From Corynespora cassiicola (lineage: Eukaryota > Ascomycota > Dothideomycetes > Pleosporales > Corynesporascaceae), in assembly GCA_022059125.1 (NCBI GenBank), contig JAEUWY010000016.1, positions 620,001 to 684,000 of the forward strand: DNA of 64,000 bases, in the 5' to 3' direction. Every line of letters starts with the position of its first letter. Position 1 is the first letter of the stretch. Below the pieces are notes generated by a model. That model was given only the letters and a program-made list of their open reading frames with translations. It made no database searches and was not told where the DNA came from. Of the stretch, positions 35,725 through 47,599 are shown in pieces. The position numbers and the translations under genes were made by a program.

Positions 35725-37585
35725 ATGGCGTCCCGGTCAAGTTGAACTTTTTTTAGTAGCTGAATGAGCGCGGAGTTTTTGGGCAGGAAGTCACATTGAT
35801 GGGTTTTCGGAGTTCTTGTTGGTGCATGCATGCATGGCGGTGGCGTTCAGGAGTAGAATCAATCGTAATGACACTCTTGCAGGGAGTGTGCTTCCTGTTC
35901 GCAAGCAAGGAAAGCTGCTGGTCGTTTCACGACCGAGCTCCTCGGATTCGATGTGCAAACCGTGTGCCCGTGCCCAGGCCGGGCGAGGGCAGGGCAATGG
36001 CAGGACGGGATGGCTTGCTAGAACGAGGCGGGGGAGTTGGCGGAGCAAGCCCGCCGGCACGTCTCTTTTATTGAATGCCCTCGGCGTCGGCGACGGAGCC
36101 CGGGCCGCGGAGCTCTGGCCCAGCGCCAGCACATTGGTGAGAGGCAGGGCGGGCGCCGACGGATGAGGTGAAGGCGGTCGTGGCCACGCGACATGGCTTG
36201 CACAGGCACACACGAGGGGTTGGAAGAGGGTGGCCAAACTTCGAGCCGACTGTCAAGCGGGCCGGCCGGGGTGGTTTGGCGGCTCTGGAGAGCAACGGGT
36301 TCCATGCAGGGCTGGGGCCACGCTGCAAGTCAACAAGCTTTCGGATGATTGACAAGATGATGTAATCACGGCCGCCGAGGCGCCGATCGCGCCTGAATCT
36401 GCCAGCCACGAGCCCCTCAACACCACGCAGCAAATGGCCACCGACGGCGACGGCATCCCGCCCGATCCACTGCCAGCGCGCCAGCCACCGGCGGCCACCA
36501 CCCAGCAGCCCAGTAGCAGCCCAGTAGCAGCCCAGCAGCAGCCCGCAGCCAGCAGCGCGCACGTCCGCCGCCGCTTGCCAACCACCGCGACGCGCTGCTC
36601 ACGCGCTGCAGCGGCTGCCTGGCGGGAGCACGAGCGCCCGAGGCCAGGAGAGAGCACCTGTCACGACCACGGCTCGTTTGCTCCCTCGTTGCCACGCTGC
36701 ACTGGGCTGACTCGGGGCAGCAATCGTTGAACAGCGAGCCGACGCGTGGGCTGGGCCAATATCTCGCTCTCGCAGTCATGTGCCCTCCGGCCTTCCGATC
36801 CGAGAAACTATGCCGCCGCGAGCGCTGCTCCCCCGCCCCAGGGCGCCGGCGGTGGACATGGGTGTTTTTTTTTCCCCTTGGTCCTTTGTCTGGCCTGATG
36901 CAATCTGATGCCAGGCACCACCGTGCCCTTTGTCCGCCCCGGCCGCCGATTCACGTCAGCGGCCAGCCACCCAGCTGGCGGGCCAGCAGCAGGACAGGAG
37001 GACGGGGAGTGGAAAGGACTGGAGGGCTGGAGGGCGGGATAGGACTGCGTGGACACAAGGCCGCTGCGGCGCGGGCACATGTCTTCGAACGCCTCACTCC
37101 TGGGTCCTCTCCATTGTTCTCGACGGCCTAAACCTCGGGGTGCCTAGTCGTCTTCGCTTCGGCAAGGTACAGAGGTACCTTTTTTGTGTGGATCACGTTC
37201 GAGTTGTACCCTGGCTCCCCTTGCAGGCGCGCTTGTCCAGTGTGTTGCGCTTTTAGCTCGCTGCAGCCAGCGGCCGTCGCGCGACCGGGCGGCCAATGGT
37301 GGCGGCGGGAGAGTGGTCATGTTTGCGGGCTCTGGACGACTGCTTTTTCGCTGACGACGATTCCTGGCTCAGACTGACAGTCGCGTCGACGGCATGTGAA
37401 ATGTGAAACGGGGCGGTGAAACCTCGTCGAGCGATGGGCGATGCGGTGCGGTGGGCAGCGATGCGCAGCGTGCTTTGCTTCACGAGCCGGGCCCCGCCGC
37501 CGCCCTGGGCTCGGCCAGCGCAGAGGGGAGCAAGGCACCAGCGAGGGCGCCCAAGAGAAGGCGGCGGGCGAGATCTGCGCTGGTT

Positions 37586-37621
37586 GCTCTGGCGCTCTGG
37601 CGCTCTGGCGCTCTGGCGCTC
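37586..37621. repeat. Short tandem repeat (GCTCTGGC)n
   Basis: An 8-base unit, GCTCTGGC, is repeated about four and a half times without interruption in the GC-rich stretch upstream of the C2H2 gene. Confidence 0.8.
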
Positions 37622-37761
37622 GATGGCGCTTCTCGTTCGGATATGCGATGCGACTGGCGACGGCGGCGACCCCAATGCCGCCATGCCCGCCATGCCGCCA
37701 GGCCCGCCATCCATGCGACTCGCGGCCAGTGCGCAGTCTGCCCGTCGCAGCCAGTCCGTCG

Positions 37762-37791
37762 CAGTCAGTCCCAGTCAGTCCCAGTCAGTCC
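37762..37791. repeat. Short tandem repeat (CAGTCAGTCC)3
   Basis: Three perfect copies of the 10-base unit CAGTCAGTCC lie head to tail. The flanks continue with degenerate copies. Confidence 0.8.
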
Positions 37792-38690
37792 CAATCCCAG
37801 CCCCAGCCTCCCCCCCAGCTCCAGGGCCGCACGACAAAGGCACCAGAAAGCCGCCCCCCAGTCTCCAGACGAGTCCAAGGGCGCCTACAACCACAGCTAG
37901 TGCATCCCACCCGTGCCCACCCAGCCCCTCGCCCGCAGCCATCCTGGGTGTCCTCGCATCCTCGCATGCACTTGCAACGCAATTTGACCTCGACCTCTGC
38001 CCCAATCCCGTCCCAAGTCTCCTCTGCACTGCACCTCGCTCAACCCCTCCAGCGACCAGCCTCCACTGCCCTGTGTCGCCCGTGGGAGCCGCACCCTGCC
38101 CGCCTTTGCTCGTGCCTTTGTGCATCGCGCATCACTGCCGCACCTCAGCCCTCTCTGCCTCGAGTGGCGTGCATCGCCCCTCCACCCTCCGCCCTCTTAT
38201 CGCGCCGTCACTGGTGAACCACCTCGCCCGAGCACCCGCAACCGTCGCCCGCCGTCCCCTGCGCTGCCCTCGCCCTCGCCCTCCGTCTAACGATTAACGA
38301 CGACACGACCATTCCTGCCCTCTGCCCTTCCGTTTCCGCTCCCTTTGTACCCCGGGCGACAAGTCCGGATGTTGCTGCAACGCCGCCTCCCATTCGTCAT
38401 CAGCTTCGTCGTTTCAGCCTTCCTGAACCCCTCCCACCCTCCGTCCGCCGCTCTACCCCCCCAATAACTGCTGCTTTGCGCCGTAATCGTCGTCGTGCTG
38501 CCCGCATTCCCTCCAAGCCTCTTCAGGCATCGCTCGCTCGACCCCGCTGGACATTCCGCACTCAAGCCGCAAGGCCGTGGGACTGTCACAGCCCGCGAGG
38601 GCTCCCCCAGTGCCGTGTCAGCGCTCACATCAGACGACACGCAACAAATACGGCCGCACCGAGACGTGTCGTGACTGACCACGAGTCGCC

Positions 38691-40969
38691 ATGTCCACTT
38701 TCCAGGCAGTAAACACCACGCTGACGGTGCCGGACCCGCCACCAGGCCGCCCAGGCGAGGAGACGACGCCCACCACGCCGCGTCCAAACTCCAACTTCTT
38801 CGCCGACTCGAGGCCATCAGAAGACCCTCGCGCCGAAGACCCCTCCGTCAAGACACCCACGCGCAACAGCTTCGGTGGCCTCGCAGGACAGCGCCCGTTG
38901 CCATCGTCGCCTTTCACACCGTCGCGCGAGCTCAGTGGCACTCCAAACACGAATGGTATCCTTAGTAGAGAGAGCTCGCACAGGTCAACTCAGTCTGTGG
39001 ATTCCCAAGACATAGAGATGGGAGGAGACGACCGGGATGCCTCGGATAACGAGAGCGTGAATAGCGATGTGAACAGACCCTCCAAGAAGAAGAAGGGGCA
39101 GCGCTTCTTTTGCACAGATTTCCCGCCGTGCAACCTGAGCTTCACCAGGAGCGAGCATCTGGCTCGACACATCCGGTATGTTTCTGTCATATGTCCCCGT
39201 TTGGGGTCCATGTTCTAATCCATTGCAGGAAACACACCGGCGAACGTCCCTTTCAATGTCACTGTTCGCGGCGCTTCTCTCGTCTTGACAATCTCCGCCA
39301 ACATGCGCAAACCGTCCACGTAAATGAGGACATCCCAGGAGACTCGCTCGCTGCGACCGGTACCCGATTCCAGAGACAGATTCGGACTGACCGTGTGCGA
39401 CCACCCGGAAACCGCTCTCGTGCCAACACACTGGGCAGCACAGGTGGCCATAGTAGAGGGCACAGCAGGAATCTCTCAGCCTCTAGCATAACGTCGACTG
39501 CTTCCAGTATAAGTGTTGCCCAAACTCCGGATGTAAGACGCCGGCCCCCGCCCCTCGCCATGGCAAACGACAGTGCTGCAAGAGCTCGGTTATCGCTCAA
39601 CACCCTGGAAGTGTACAACCCTCCGCTTATGGGCAGCCCTGGACCACAAATTGTCGACTACAGCACCCATTCGAATGGAGCCACCACCCCTACCTCTGCA
39701 ACCTTTTCCACGGCAACGGGCAGTCCCGGTCGATTTGGGTCGGGAATGCAGTCGCCTGTGTCGTCTGCATCAAGGCCAGTCTCCTGGGGCGGCGCTAGCA
39801 CGCCTGGCAGGCGGCTATCAGTTCCATCTAGCGGCAACCCCTTCTCCGGACCACCTGGCCAATTTCCTCCGCCATACATTACCCCTCTGCCATCTTCGAC
39901 ATCCTCCACCTTTTCGAGCCAAAGCAGTGTTTATGCTAGCCCTATAGTGTCGAACTTCCAGGAGTCTCGAAGAGATTCTAACGCAGATGCCGACTGGAGA
40001 AGACGCACCTGGCACCCAGGAACTTATACCGGGCCCCGTCCAGCAACTAGTGGTCTCGGATACTACCAGACTCCCGACGCTCCCCGTCCATCATATACCT
40101 CTCAGCCTGCAGCGTCACAAACCACGAGGCTTCCCGGCATCGAAAGCTTCGATCATGCGCCTCCCCCACCTACACTTCCCCGACGCCAGCCAAGCCCTAT
40201 GCAAATCGATACTCCTACCCGGCCGCTTACATACCATGCACCATCTGATCACTCGTCTTCAGTCAAGCATGAGAAACGGACTAGTATATCTTGGGATACA
40301 ACGCTGCAAAAGGGCATCAACAGACTCGAAATAGCGAGTCCCAACCCGCCCAGAGAGCAATGGGTGCAGTTTCAACCAAGTCAGGGACCCGCACCATCAA
40401 CGCGGCCGACTACTGCACCGCATCCTTCGTACTATAGTCAACAACATCAAGGAAACGGTCCACAGCCTATACAGATTTCATCACATGAACCCAACCGGAC
40501 TTCTCAGGATCCGCCTGCAACTCCGCGTAGGAACAAACGGCAAGCTTGGTACAATGGTCCTCTGACTCATCCAGTCTCGCAGCCGGGGAGGATGGTACAG
40601 CGCACATCTCCTGAAGACTCGAGCAGCAGCGAGGGGGTGCCCACGCCCTCCAATTCGTCAATGACCGAGTACCATCCTGCCATTGTGCATAGCAATGGGT
40701 ACGTTGAAGCGCACCCTCCTGGAGCTCCCGTGGAAGAGCACAAACCAGCACACTCCGGATCTATCATGGATAGACCCCATCCAATTCACAATCAATACCA
40801 GCAGTACCACAGCCATGGCATGTCGGCGTCTGCCTATCGTCCGCACGGTGAACCAGAACGCGGACCTGTACCATATGGGCAGCCACCTCCAGGAACTGGA
40901 GTAAGCGATATGACTCGCCTCGATGCTCTTGTCGCTGTTGCCACCGAGGCCGTGGGGAACCGCCCATAG
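38691..40969 (+). CDS. C2H2 zinc-finger transcription factor with two fingers
   Basis: Exons are 38691-39175 and 39229-40969; the product is 741 residues. The start is supported by an in-frame TGA 15 bases upstream and a good context (GTCGCCATG). Two adjacent C2H2 fingers lie near residues 143-192. Finger 1 is [20 protein letters not shown] and the second contains [16 protein letters not shown], joined by the classic linker HTGERPF; the intron splits the linker side. A basic patch KKKKG directly before the fingers could be a nuclear signal. The remaining 550 residues are disordered and Ser/Pro/Gln-rich, as is usual in activation regions. The protein should bind DNA in the nucleus; I cannot assign an ortholog or target pathway. 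It follows a long GC-rich leader region. Confidence 0.85.
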
Positions 40970-42502
40970 ACATGTCTTCCCATCTTCGAATTTTCGAACA
41001 CCTCCCATGGTTTTGATCTCCTTCCATCCGGATGGTATGTGCGAGAGATTTCAGAATTCTGTTTGCCCCTCTAAGGCATCCTTTCTACTGGAGCATTGCA
41101 CGAATCGGCACGATTTACGACACATCATACACCTTACGAATCTCCTTGCTCTGACACCGTGTATTTGATTTTGGCAGCCCGCGTATGTTTCATTTGTCTA
41201 TCTAGGAAGACGCCGACGGAATGGGACTCAGGTCTCGTGGTGCCGGTGCGATGATACCCATGAGAATAGGATGACTCCATGTGTCGAGCCCTCGGAACAC
41301 TCCGGATCGACACTCTTAGCCCGTTTAGCCACGCCTTTTGCACGCCCATTACGCCTCGATCGTTAACGCATGCACATCATGAAGTCTCTCTTCACGCTTC
41401 TCCTTTGTTGTTGGATGGCTAGGTTGTGATGGAGAAATATACCAGACCAGTATTCACAGCGGGCGTTCTGAGCTGTTAAGCCTTGCTCCTTTTTTGCTTT
41501 ACCCTCGACCCCCGTGGCTTCTTCACTCAATGTTTGCACCACTATTTCCTTTCTGCAACGCGTGCCAGCTTTGATCATTAGCGCAAGATATCGGATTTAT
41601 CTGGTGATCAATGGATGCTTTCATTGTCATTTTTCTAATGGGCGGAGGATGGCTTTTTTTTAGTGACTTGAGCTGGATTATTTACATTTGTGTATACTTT
41701 GAACAATAACGTGCCTTGGTTTTGCAGTTTGACCTCAAGATGCGAAATCGGAAACTTCATCAAGCTCGTGTAAACATGGTTTTTGAACAGAGATGGCATG
41801 GTGTAGCCTTCAGCCGCAACTCTACGACCATGGTTGACCAATCTCGATCGGATCGAGGGGGGAAGGTCCGCGATCCCTCATGGTTTTAGATAATCGGTGC
41901 CAACGATACATGCGTTGTTCATCGAGGCTGAAAATCAAGTTTGAACATTATACCAATGCGGAATTTTCCTCCCAATATTTGTAGGCTGCTCACCAAGAAC
42001 ACGTCAGTCTACCATTCGTGCACACAGCCAGACATCCATGGAACCGCACTCTTACCAGGTAAATTTGCATTCATGCTGATCTGGACTCTGGAATCTTGAG
42101 CTCGAGAAACCACAATCATTGCAGAGAACACCACCCACAGTTTGTCCACCTCTCTCCAATCCCCTCAGACTCTTCGACCAACCAACTGCATATCTGCTCG
42201 TCCGCCACGCACCCACTTATCTCAGATACTCGCAACTATACATTCAATGGGATCGATTTGCAAACAAAAAGTCTTCAAACCTCAAACCCCTTACATGGCC
42301 GAAGGCTCAATTCAGGTACCGCACGCAGCACAGGCACAGGCCCAGGCTCAGGCACAGCTAGGCACACCAGAACCCCACTCCCGGCCTTTGCCGCAGACCC
42401 TCGTTCGCGATACCTCCCGCGCACTCCACCTCGCCCTTCCAAGAAATAAGGCAAAAGTTGGAAAAAAGGAAGCAGAAGGATCAGGGCCAGCCAAGCTAGT
42501 CA

Positions 42503-42504
<2 letters not shown>

Positions 42505-42534
<30 letters not shown>
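42505..42534. repeat. Microsatellite (CAGG)n
   Basis: About seven head-to-tail copies of the tetranucleotide CAGG lie in the gap between the C2H2 gene and SEC24. Confidence 0.85.
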
Positions 42535-42779
42535 ATCAGTCCATCAACAGTCAGCCACACCGCCTCTATAAAAAGACTGCTAGCCCACATACATGTACAC
42601 GATGTTTCACTGCGTAATCAGTGGCAACAAGGACGCCGCACATGTAAAGGCATGGAGTAGTAATAGTAGTAGTAATACTGGTGGTGGCGGGTAATCTTTC
42701 ATGCGGCTCGTTCATGGATGAGTGAATTGCATAGTAGTGTGTGATGTGGCAAACAAACAAAATCTAAGCTATGCTTCCA

Positions 42780-42885
42780 TCCATGCATCCATTGCATCGC
42801 ATCACATTGCATCGCATCGCATCACGTCGATGCATCATCCTTCATCTCATCACATCACATCACGTCGCAACGCGCCGCGTCGCGC
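42780..42885. repeat. Degenerate CATC/GCATC-rich repeat tract
   Basis: Roughly 100 bases are built of imperfect GCATC, ACATC and CGTCG units, grading into a CGCGTCGC-rich end. The unit spacing is mostly five bases. It lies just beyond the SEC24 3' end. Confidence 0.6.
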
Positions 42886-42968
42886 TGCGTCATGCCCAAA
42901 AGACATAGCCCGCCCTTTGTCTAGACTACATGACACGCTTTTCCCATTACAAAGACAGAAGTGTTCAC

Positions 42969-45830
42969 TTATTGCACGACCTGTGCACTCGTCAGCATCC
43001 GTCAGTCAATCGGGGCATGTTGAAAGGATCAAAGAAACCTCTTCTTGGGTATGCCTTACCTTTTCCCTGAGCATGCTCAACCACTGTTGGAGGCTGACGC
43101 CTTGGTCTGCGCGGTCCTCGACAAGCATCGTCTGAGCCCAAAGCTTGAGACTCGGGTCGCCATCTTCCTTGATAACGTATAGGGTGGGCGTTGTAATACT
43201 GCCCACACCTTTAGAGAGGCGGTCCTTGCTTTTCTCAAGTACGGCGTGTAGTCTTTGCGAAAAGTCATTGTCGAGGACAGGGAGAGTCGTCTTCCCCTGT
43301 TTGATGGTGGAGCGATCCTCCAGACCAAACACATCTTGGAGGAGGGCGGGAACAGCGTCGCGGCCAACCCAACTGTACTCAAATTAGTTCTTTCTTGTCT
43401 TGCAGCGTCTCGCAGTACAATAACTTACAGAAACTGATTGGCAGAGTCGTCAATGAGATATAAGCCATAGCTCAGTATAGCCTGCGAATTGAGGTTGATG
43501 AGCGGCGGCATCACAATCTCTCCGGCCGGACCTGGTAAGCCAGCCTCGTCAGGCATGTCGTGGAGCGAGTAAAAGCGAGGGTAAATGTAGTCGAGAAGCA
43601 ACGGTATGGGCAGTGTGGAGAGCAAGCATAATGCTGCTGCACGCAGATCTGAGGGGCTGCAAGAAATTAGTCAATGATGATGAGACAAATTACTGGGGGA
43701 CACAAGATCACCCACATTTGAGCAGATTTTCGTAGACCAACGTTTTTGATCAACCCCAAGAATAAGTGGGGCAACGCTCTCAAGTTGGCCGGAAGTTCTA
43801 CAGACATTGTTAGATAATCTTGTCAATGCTGAATCCACGATAAACATACGCAGGCCTCCTCCACCCATATTACCACCCGCAAGCTCCTTCTTGTACGTCT
43901 GCAGGATTTCAACGACCTTTGCCTGCAGCGCATCACGAGCCGCATCCAATCCACTAGAGAGCGCACGCTCAACAGCCTTGTGCGTGAAGTAAGTGGTGAT
44001 AGCCTGCGCATCGGCCGATGCGTAGATAGGGGCCAAAACCTCACTAGTGGGCAAGGCCAAGGTCAAAACCCTGATTCTACGCTCCGAGTTCGCGGTAGTG
44101 TGCAATACAGCAGCCTGGAGACACACATAGGGCTTCGAGAGAGTCTCGTCAATGGCAACCTCAACTACATAGGCCTGATCACGAGGCATTGCGGGGAAAG
44201 CGCAAAGATCACTCGACCTATTGAAGAAGTTTCCGTAGAAAGCATTCATCCTCAGCCCGGTCGTGGCACGTACACGCAACACAGCCTCAAGCCCAATCTC
44301 CGACGACAAGAAGTCGCTGAATTCCCGAGCGAACTTGACGACATCCTCAGTGCGTGCGCCATTCCAGCCGGGGTAGAACCACGTGTTGCCACCTGTGTAT
44401 CTCGGGAGCGAGCTTAGAGAGGCAACATCCTGGTACAGGGAGGAGAAAAGGAACATGTCGATCGAAACCTGGTTCTTGGAGCACTCGACGGCAAAACTCT
44501 TGTAAAAGCTGTTTTGAACCTGGAGCAAAGAGCCTTCCTTTGCTGTTCCAAGGAGAGACTTGTTTTCCCTGGCCTCGAGCTTGCCATATCCAATGTTGGG
44601 CAGCGACGCACTCAGCACCGTGATCTTGCCACCGATGGGGGAAATAAGCTTGTGGGCAGCACGAAGGGCTGAACCCAAAGCGGATGACGATCGTGGATTA
44701 TCTTGAAACATGGCTGGGAGCTTCTCGAGGAAGTTCTGGACGTTGGCCATCGATTCGGAGAGCACTGTAAGCAAATTATCGGGAACCGGGAGGAAAGGTT
44801 CGTCCAGGTCTGAAATGACCAGCATGCTGGGGTCATTGTTTTCGCTGCCATCGCGCGGGATGGAGAAGTAGTGCAGGCTGGAGTCGAAGGCCAGGAATCC
44901 TACCCTGGTCCTGCCGTCGGCGTTGGGTATCCGGGCCAGAGAATCTGAAATGACGCGCGAGGCAGTCCCCACGAGGCCGTTGAGGATGGCATTATTGCTG
45001 CAGTCGAGCAAGAAGAGGTATGTGAGGGGTTCTGGAGGGCGGACCATGTACTCCTGCGGGGCCACGAATTCGCATACGGCGTAGTTGAGCTCCGGCCTCT
45101 GCCAGCGGTCCACGCTCTTCTGCTGAGCAGCATCCCAGTCAAAGGCCTGGGGCACGTCGTTGGTTAGATTGCACATGTTGCAGCGCCATCTGTGGCCATG
45201 GTCCAGAAATGTGACGAAGGGGTTGATGTAGGCCCTGCAACGCCGACAGCGGCTGATAACCTGGTCCGCGACCACGGGTATGGGATCCTCGGAGTCGTGG
45301 AGACTACCGTAGGGCTGGATGACGAGTGCGAAGGGCAGGCGGCTCTTCTTGAGGAGCGAGTGGGTCGTGGGCACGCAGTTGAGGGTGGAGCGCACGTAAC
45401 GGCTGGAGGCATTGGAGAACTCGGAGGGCGTCGCGGCGATGTTGGCGGGCAGCACAATGGGCGGCGGAGGCATGTTGACCTCGGCGGCGGCAAGAGGCTG
45501 CGACAGGATATCGGATGGGTACAGCTGGTTCTGTACCTGGGTGGCCTGGGAGGGTGCCATCTGCTGCGGCGCCACCTGGACGGGCTGCTGCGGACCCAAG
45601 TTCATGCCGGTGAACTGCTGGGCCAGCATGTTGGGGTCCTGGGGGCTCTGGGGCGCACCTGGGTAGCCAGGCGCGGGTGGTCCGCCCACGGGGGCGCCGT
45701 AGGGAGAGGCAGCTGGCGCTCCGTAGGGTTGCGGAGGAGGGGGAGCTTGACCGCTGCCCATGCCAGCCGAATTGGCGCCAAAGTCGTAGCCGGCGCCCGC
45801 ATACCGGCCCTTCTTCTTCCTGTCGGCCAT
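42969..45830 (-). CDS. SEC24: COPII coat cargo-binding subunit SEC24
   Basis: Exons are 43850-45830, 43716-43797, 43429-43656, 43060-43372 and 42969-42980; the product is 871 residues. With Sec23 it forms the inner COPII coat that selects cargo at the endoplasmic reticulum. The N terminus is Pro/Gln/Gly-rich. The zinc finger is [12 protein letters not shown] ... CNMC near residues 196-220, and the trunk starts at TYLFLLDCS near 275. The helical and gelsolin-like parts follow, with [34 protein letters not shown] and ANQFLWVGRD recovered only by splicing. The last exon is just 12 bases (VVQ and stop), matching the usual REKVVQ end of the family; unspliced reading would instead add 15 unrelated residues. 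Introns are 52 to 79 bases. Confidence 0.93.
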
Positions 45831-46360
45831 GGTGGGCGCGGATTGGAGGCGTCGGTGGTGCTGAGAGGGGCGGAGGGGGGCGGAGAGGAGAGGTTGGAAG
45901 TGATGGAGGTGGGCTGGTGGGCTGGAATTTGGACGCTGAGGTTGAAGCTCGATGTGTCTTCTTGGGCACGGCGATTTCCGTCGACCCTAGTGGCTCTGCC
46001 CCAGACGCACGGTGCACGCCTTACTTAGTATTCGAGCCCTCAATCCCGCGTTGCGCTCCGCTCTGCTGCACTCCGCTCCGTTGCGCGCCGCCCCTAAATA
46101 CACCTCTCGACCGCAGTCGAAACGTGGCATCTGCTTTGTTCTGGTGCCTGGACATCACGCGCATCGCCTCTTCTGCCCAGCTAGGCATCAGCAAAACCAT
46201 CTCGTCTAGACTGGCACACACTGGAAAACCGGTCCCATTTGCATCCATTAGCCCTCACGTCGTAACAAGCCATTCGTTAATACATGTAGTCGTGACAAGC
46301 ATTATACCAATATACGCGTCGAGTCCCGCCATCCCGCCGTCCTGGAAACCTGGCCACTGT
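45831..46360. other. Intergenic stretch: SEC24 promoter side
   Basis: 530 bases upstream of SEC24 and downstream of the eisosome gene, on the same strand. There is a short repeat of CGCTCCGCTCTGC-like units near 46050-46090. No gene is recognised. Confidence 0.5.
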
Positions 46361-47599
46361 TTAAATGACCCCCGCCTGCGCTACTTCCCGCCTCTCAGCC
46401 TCTGTGTAGGGCGGCTGCACCTCACCACCACCGTCGTGTGAGCCCAGCGACTCGGCCCTGGCCAGTCGTCTCTCCCCGCTAGTACTGCGGCTCCTGGCTG
46501 TTTTGTCGCGGTACCCAGCGGGTTCTTGCGCAACCTCGGCTGGTGCCCCAGGCATGGCTCCCAGGCCAAGGCCACCGGCTGTAGAGTGGATGGGCTCGAC
46601 ATTGGACTGCCAGTTGCGAAGCTGCTCTTCGGCATCGTTGAGTATGTCGCGTGCAAGCTCGAACCCGCCAAATGGCTGGTGCACATCTCCGGGGACGATT
46701 GGAGTGTCGTCGAGCAGATTGAGGATGCGGCGGGCCTGCTTGGCAAGTATGATCTGCTTCTCCGCACGCTCGATTGTAGCCTCGAAGTGGATGTCGTAGG
46801 CTTCCTTGAACTTCTGACGCGTCTGGGTCATGCGTTAGCCCTTCGCTGCTGGGCCCATGCGAGCGGCCATTGACTTACAATGTTGGTGAGTTGCGCTTCG
46901 GCAACCAGGCTCTGAGCCTCTGCGCGAACCAGCTCTTGCTCCAATTGGACTATCTTGGTGCTCTGAGGCTCCTTGTACTTCAACTTGGCAATCTCATCCG
47001 AAACCTGTCACTCGGTCAGTTCAAAACTTGCAGGACCAACATGGCAGGCAAGCTTGCACCTTTTGTTTGTGGTCGCGGCTAGGTTGGACAGAGCTCTCGG
47101 TGTTGCGGATTTGCTTCAAAACGCCCCGGTACTCTTCGAGTTTGGACGCGTAGAGGTCTTCTTGCTCCGCAATCTCGGCCATAAGAACGCCCAATTTGTC
47201 CGATACCTCGGACATGGCATCATCCTCTGTAGCCTCGCCCCATTCAGACAGCTGCTGGGCAATTGCCAAGCGCTCGCGGCCGGCAGTTTCATACGCTCCA
47301 ATGGCGTGATTCTCGGACTTGATGAGCCTATACAGCTTCTTGGATAGGTCCGGCTGCTGCATGCCCCGGAGCGAGGCCATGGTAAAGCGATGCTTTGGTA
47401 GGGACTTTTCACCGCTGCCAGACGACTCCTTCTTGGAGCGCACCGAGAGTGATCGGTTCCTAGCCCGGGCAGGCATCATGGTAAGCGAGCGCGCCCGTGA
47501 AGATGCAGAAGGCGCAGAAGGCGCACGCGACGGAGGCCCCGGGTATGCTGGGGGCGGTGGAGGTGGGAGGGGGTGGGTGGGGTATGAGAAGACGGCCAT
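46361..47599 (-). CDS. Eisosome BAR-domain protein, Pil1/Lsp1 family
   Basis: Exons are 47060-47599, 46879-47004 and 46361-46822, with introns of 55 and 56 bases; the product is 375 residues. Pil1 and Lsp1 assemble on the plasma membrane into eisosomes that shape furrows. The BAR-like core runs from about residue 80 (PDLSKKLYRLIKSENHAIGA) through SEWGEATEDDAMSEVSDKLG, SSVQPSRDHKQKVSDEIAKL across the first intron and EQELVRAEAQSLVAEAQLTN to TRQKFKEAYDIHFEA across the second. It ends in LLDDTPIVPGD and a disordered tail. The first 40 residues are Pro/Ser-rich; a start at the MMPARARNRS Met would give a more usual N terminus, so the start is uncertain. Whether it is Pil1 or Lsp1 proper cannot be decided. 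Confidence 0.88.

Larger units (their letters stand above)
35725..38690. other. Three-kb GC-rich gene-free stretch before the C2H2 regulator
   Basis: Long overlapping open frames occur on both strands here, but they are Pro/Ala/Arg-rich, lack introns or domains, and are the kind expected by chance in GC-rich sequence. The right half (about 37.4-38.69 kb) is pyrimidine-rich and probably includes the long untranslated leader of the downstream gene. Low-complexity units are a CAGCCCAGTAG-like run near 36500-36545, a GCTCTGGC run at 37586-37621 and a CAGTCAGTCC run at 37762-37791. Confidence 0.5.
40970..42968. other. Two-kb gene-free stretch between the C2H2 gene and SEC24
   Basis: This holds the 3' sides of two convergent genes. 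No coding frame with family features is seen. It contains several simple repeats: CAGG units at 42505-42534, AGT-type units at 42658-42690 and a long CATC/GCATC-rich run at 42780-42885. Confidence 0.5.

Noticed and set aside
36018..38297. Several long overlapping open frames on both strands
   Set aside because: They are Pro/Ala/Arg/Gly-rich, overlap each other in all frames and show no domain. Such frames are expected in GC-rich, repeat-bearing sequence.
43006..43059. Unspliced C-terminal extension of SEC24
   Set aside because: The spliced end gives the family's REKVVQ terminus; the extension is unrelated sequence with intron signals.
46655..46685. B-box-like TCGAACCC suggesting a second tRNA
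   Set aside because: It lies inside the conserved coding sequence of the eisosome gene, and no cloverleaf forms around it.
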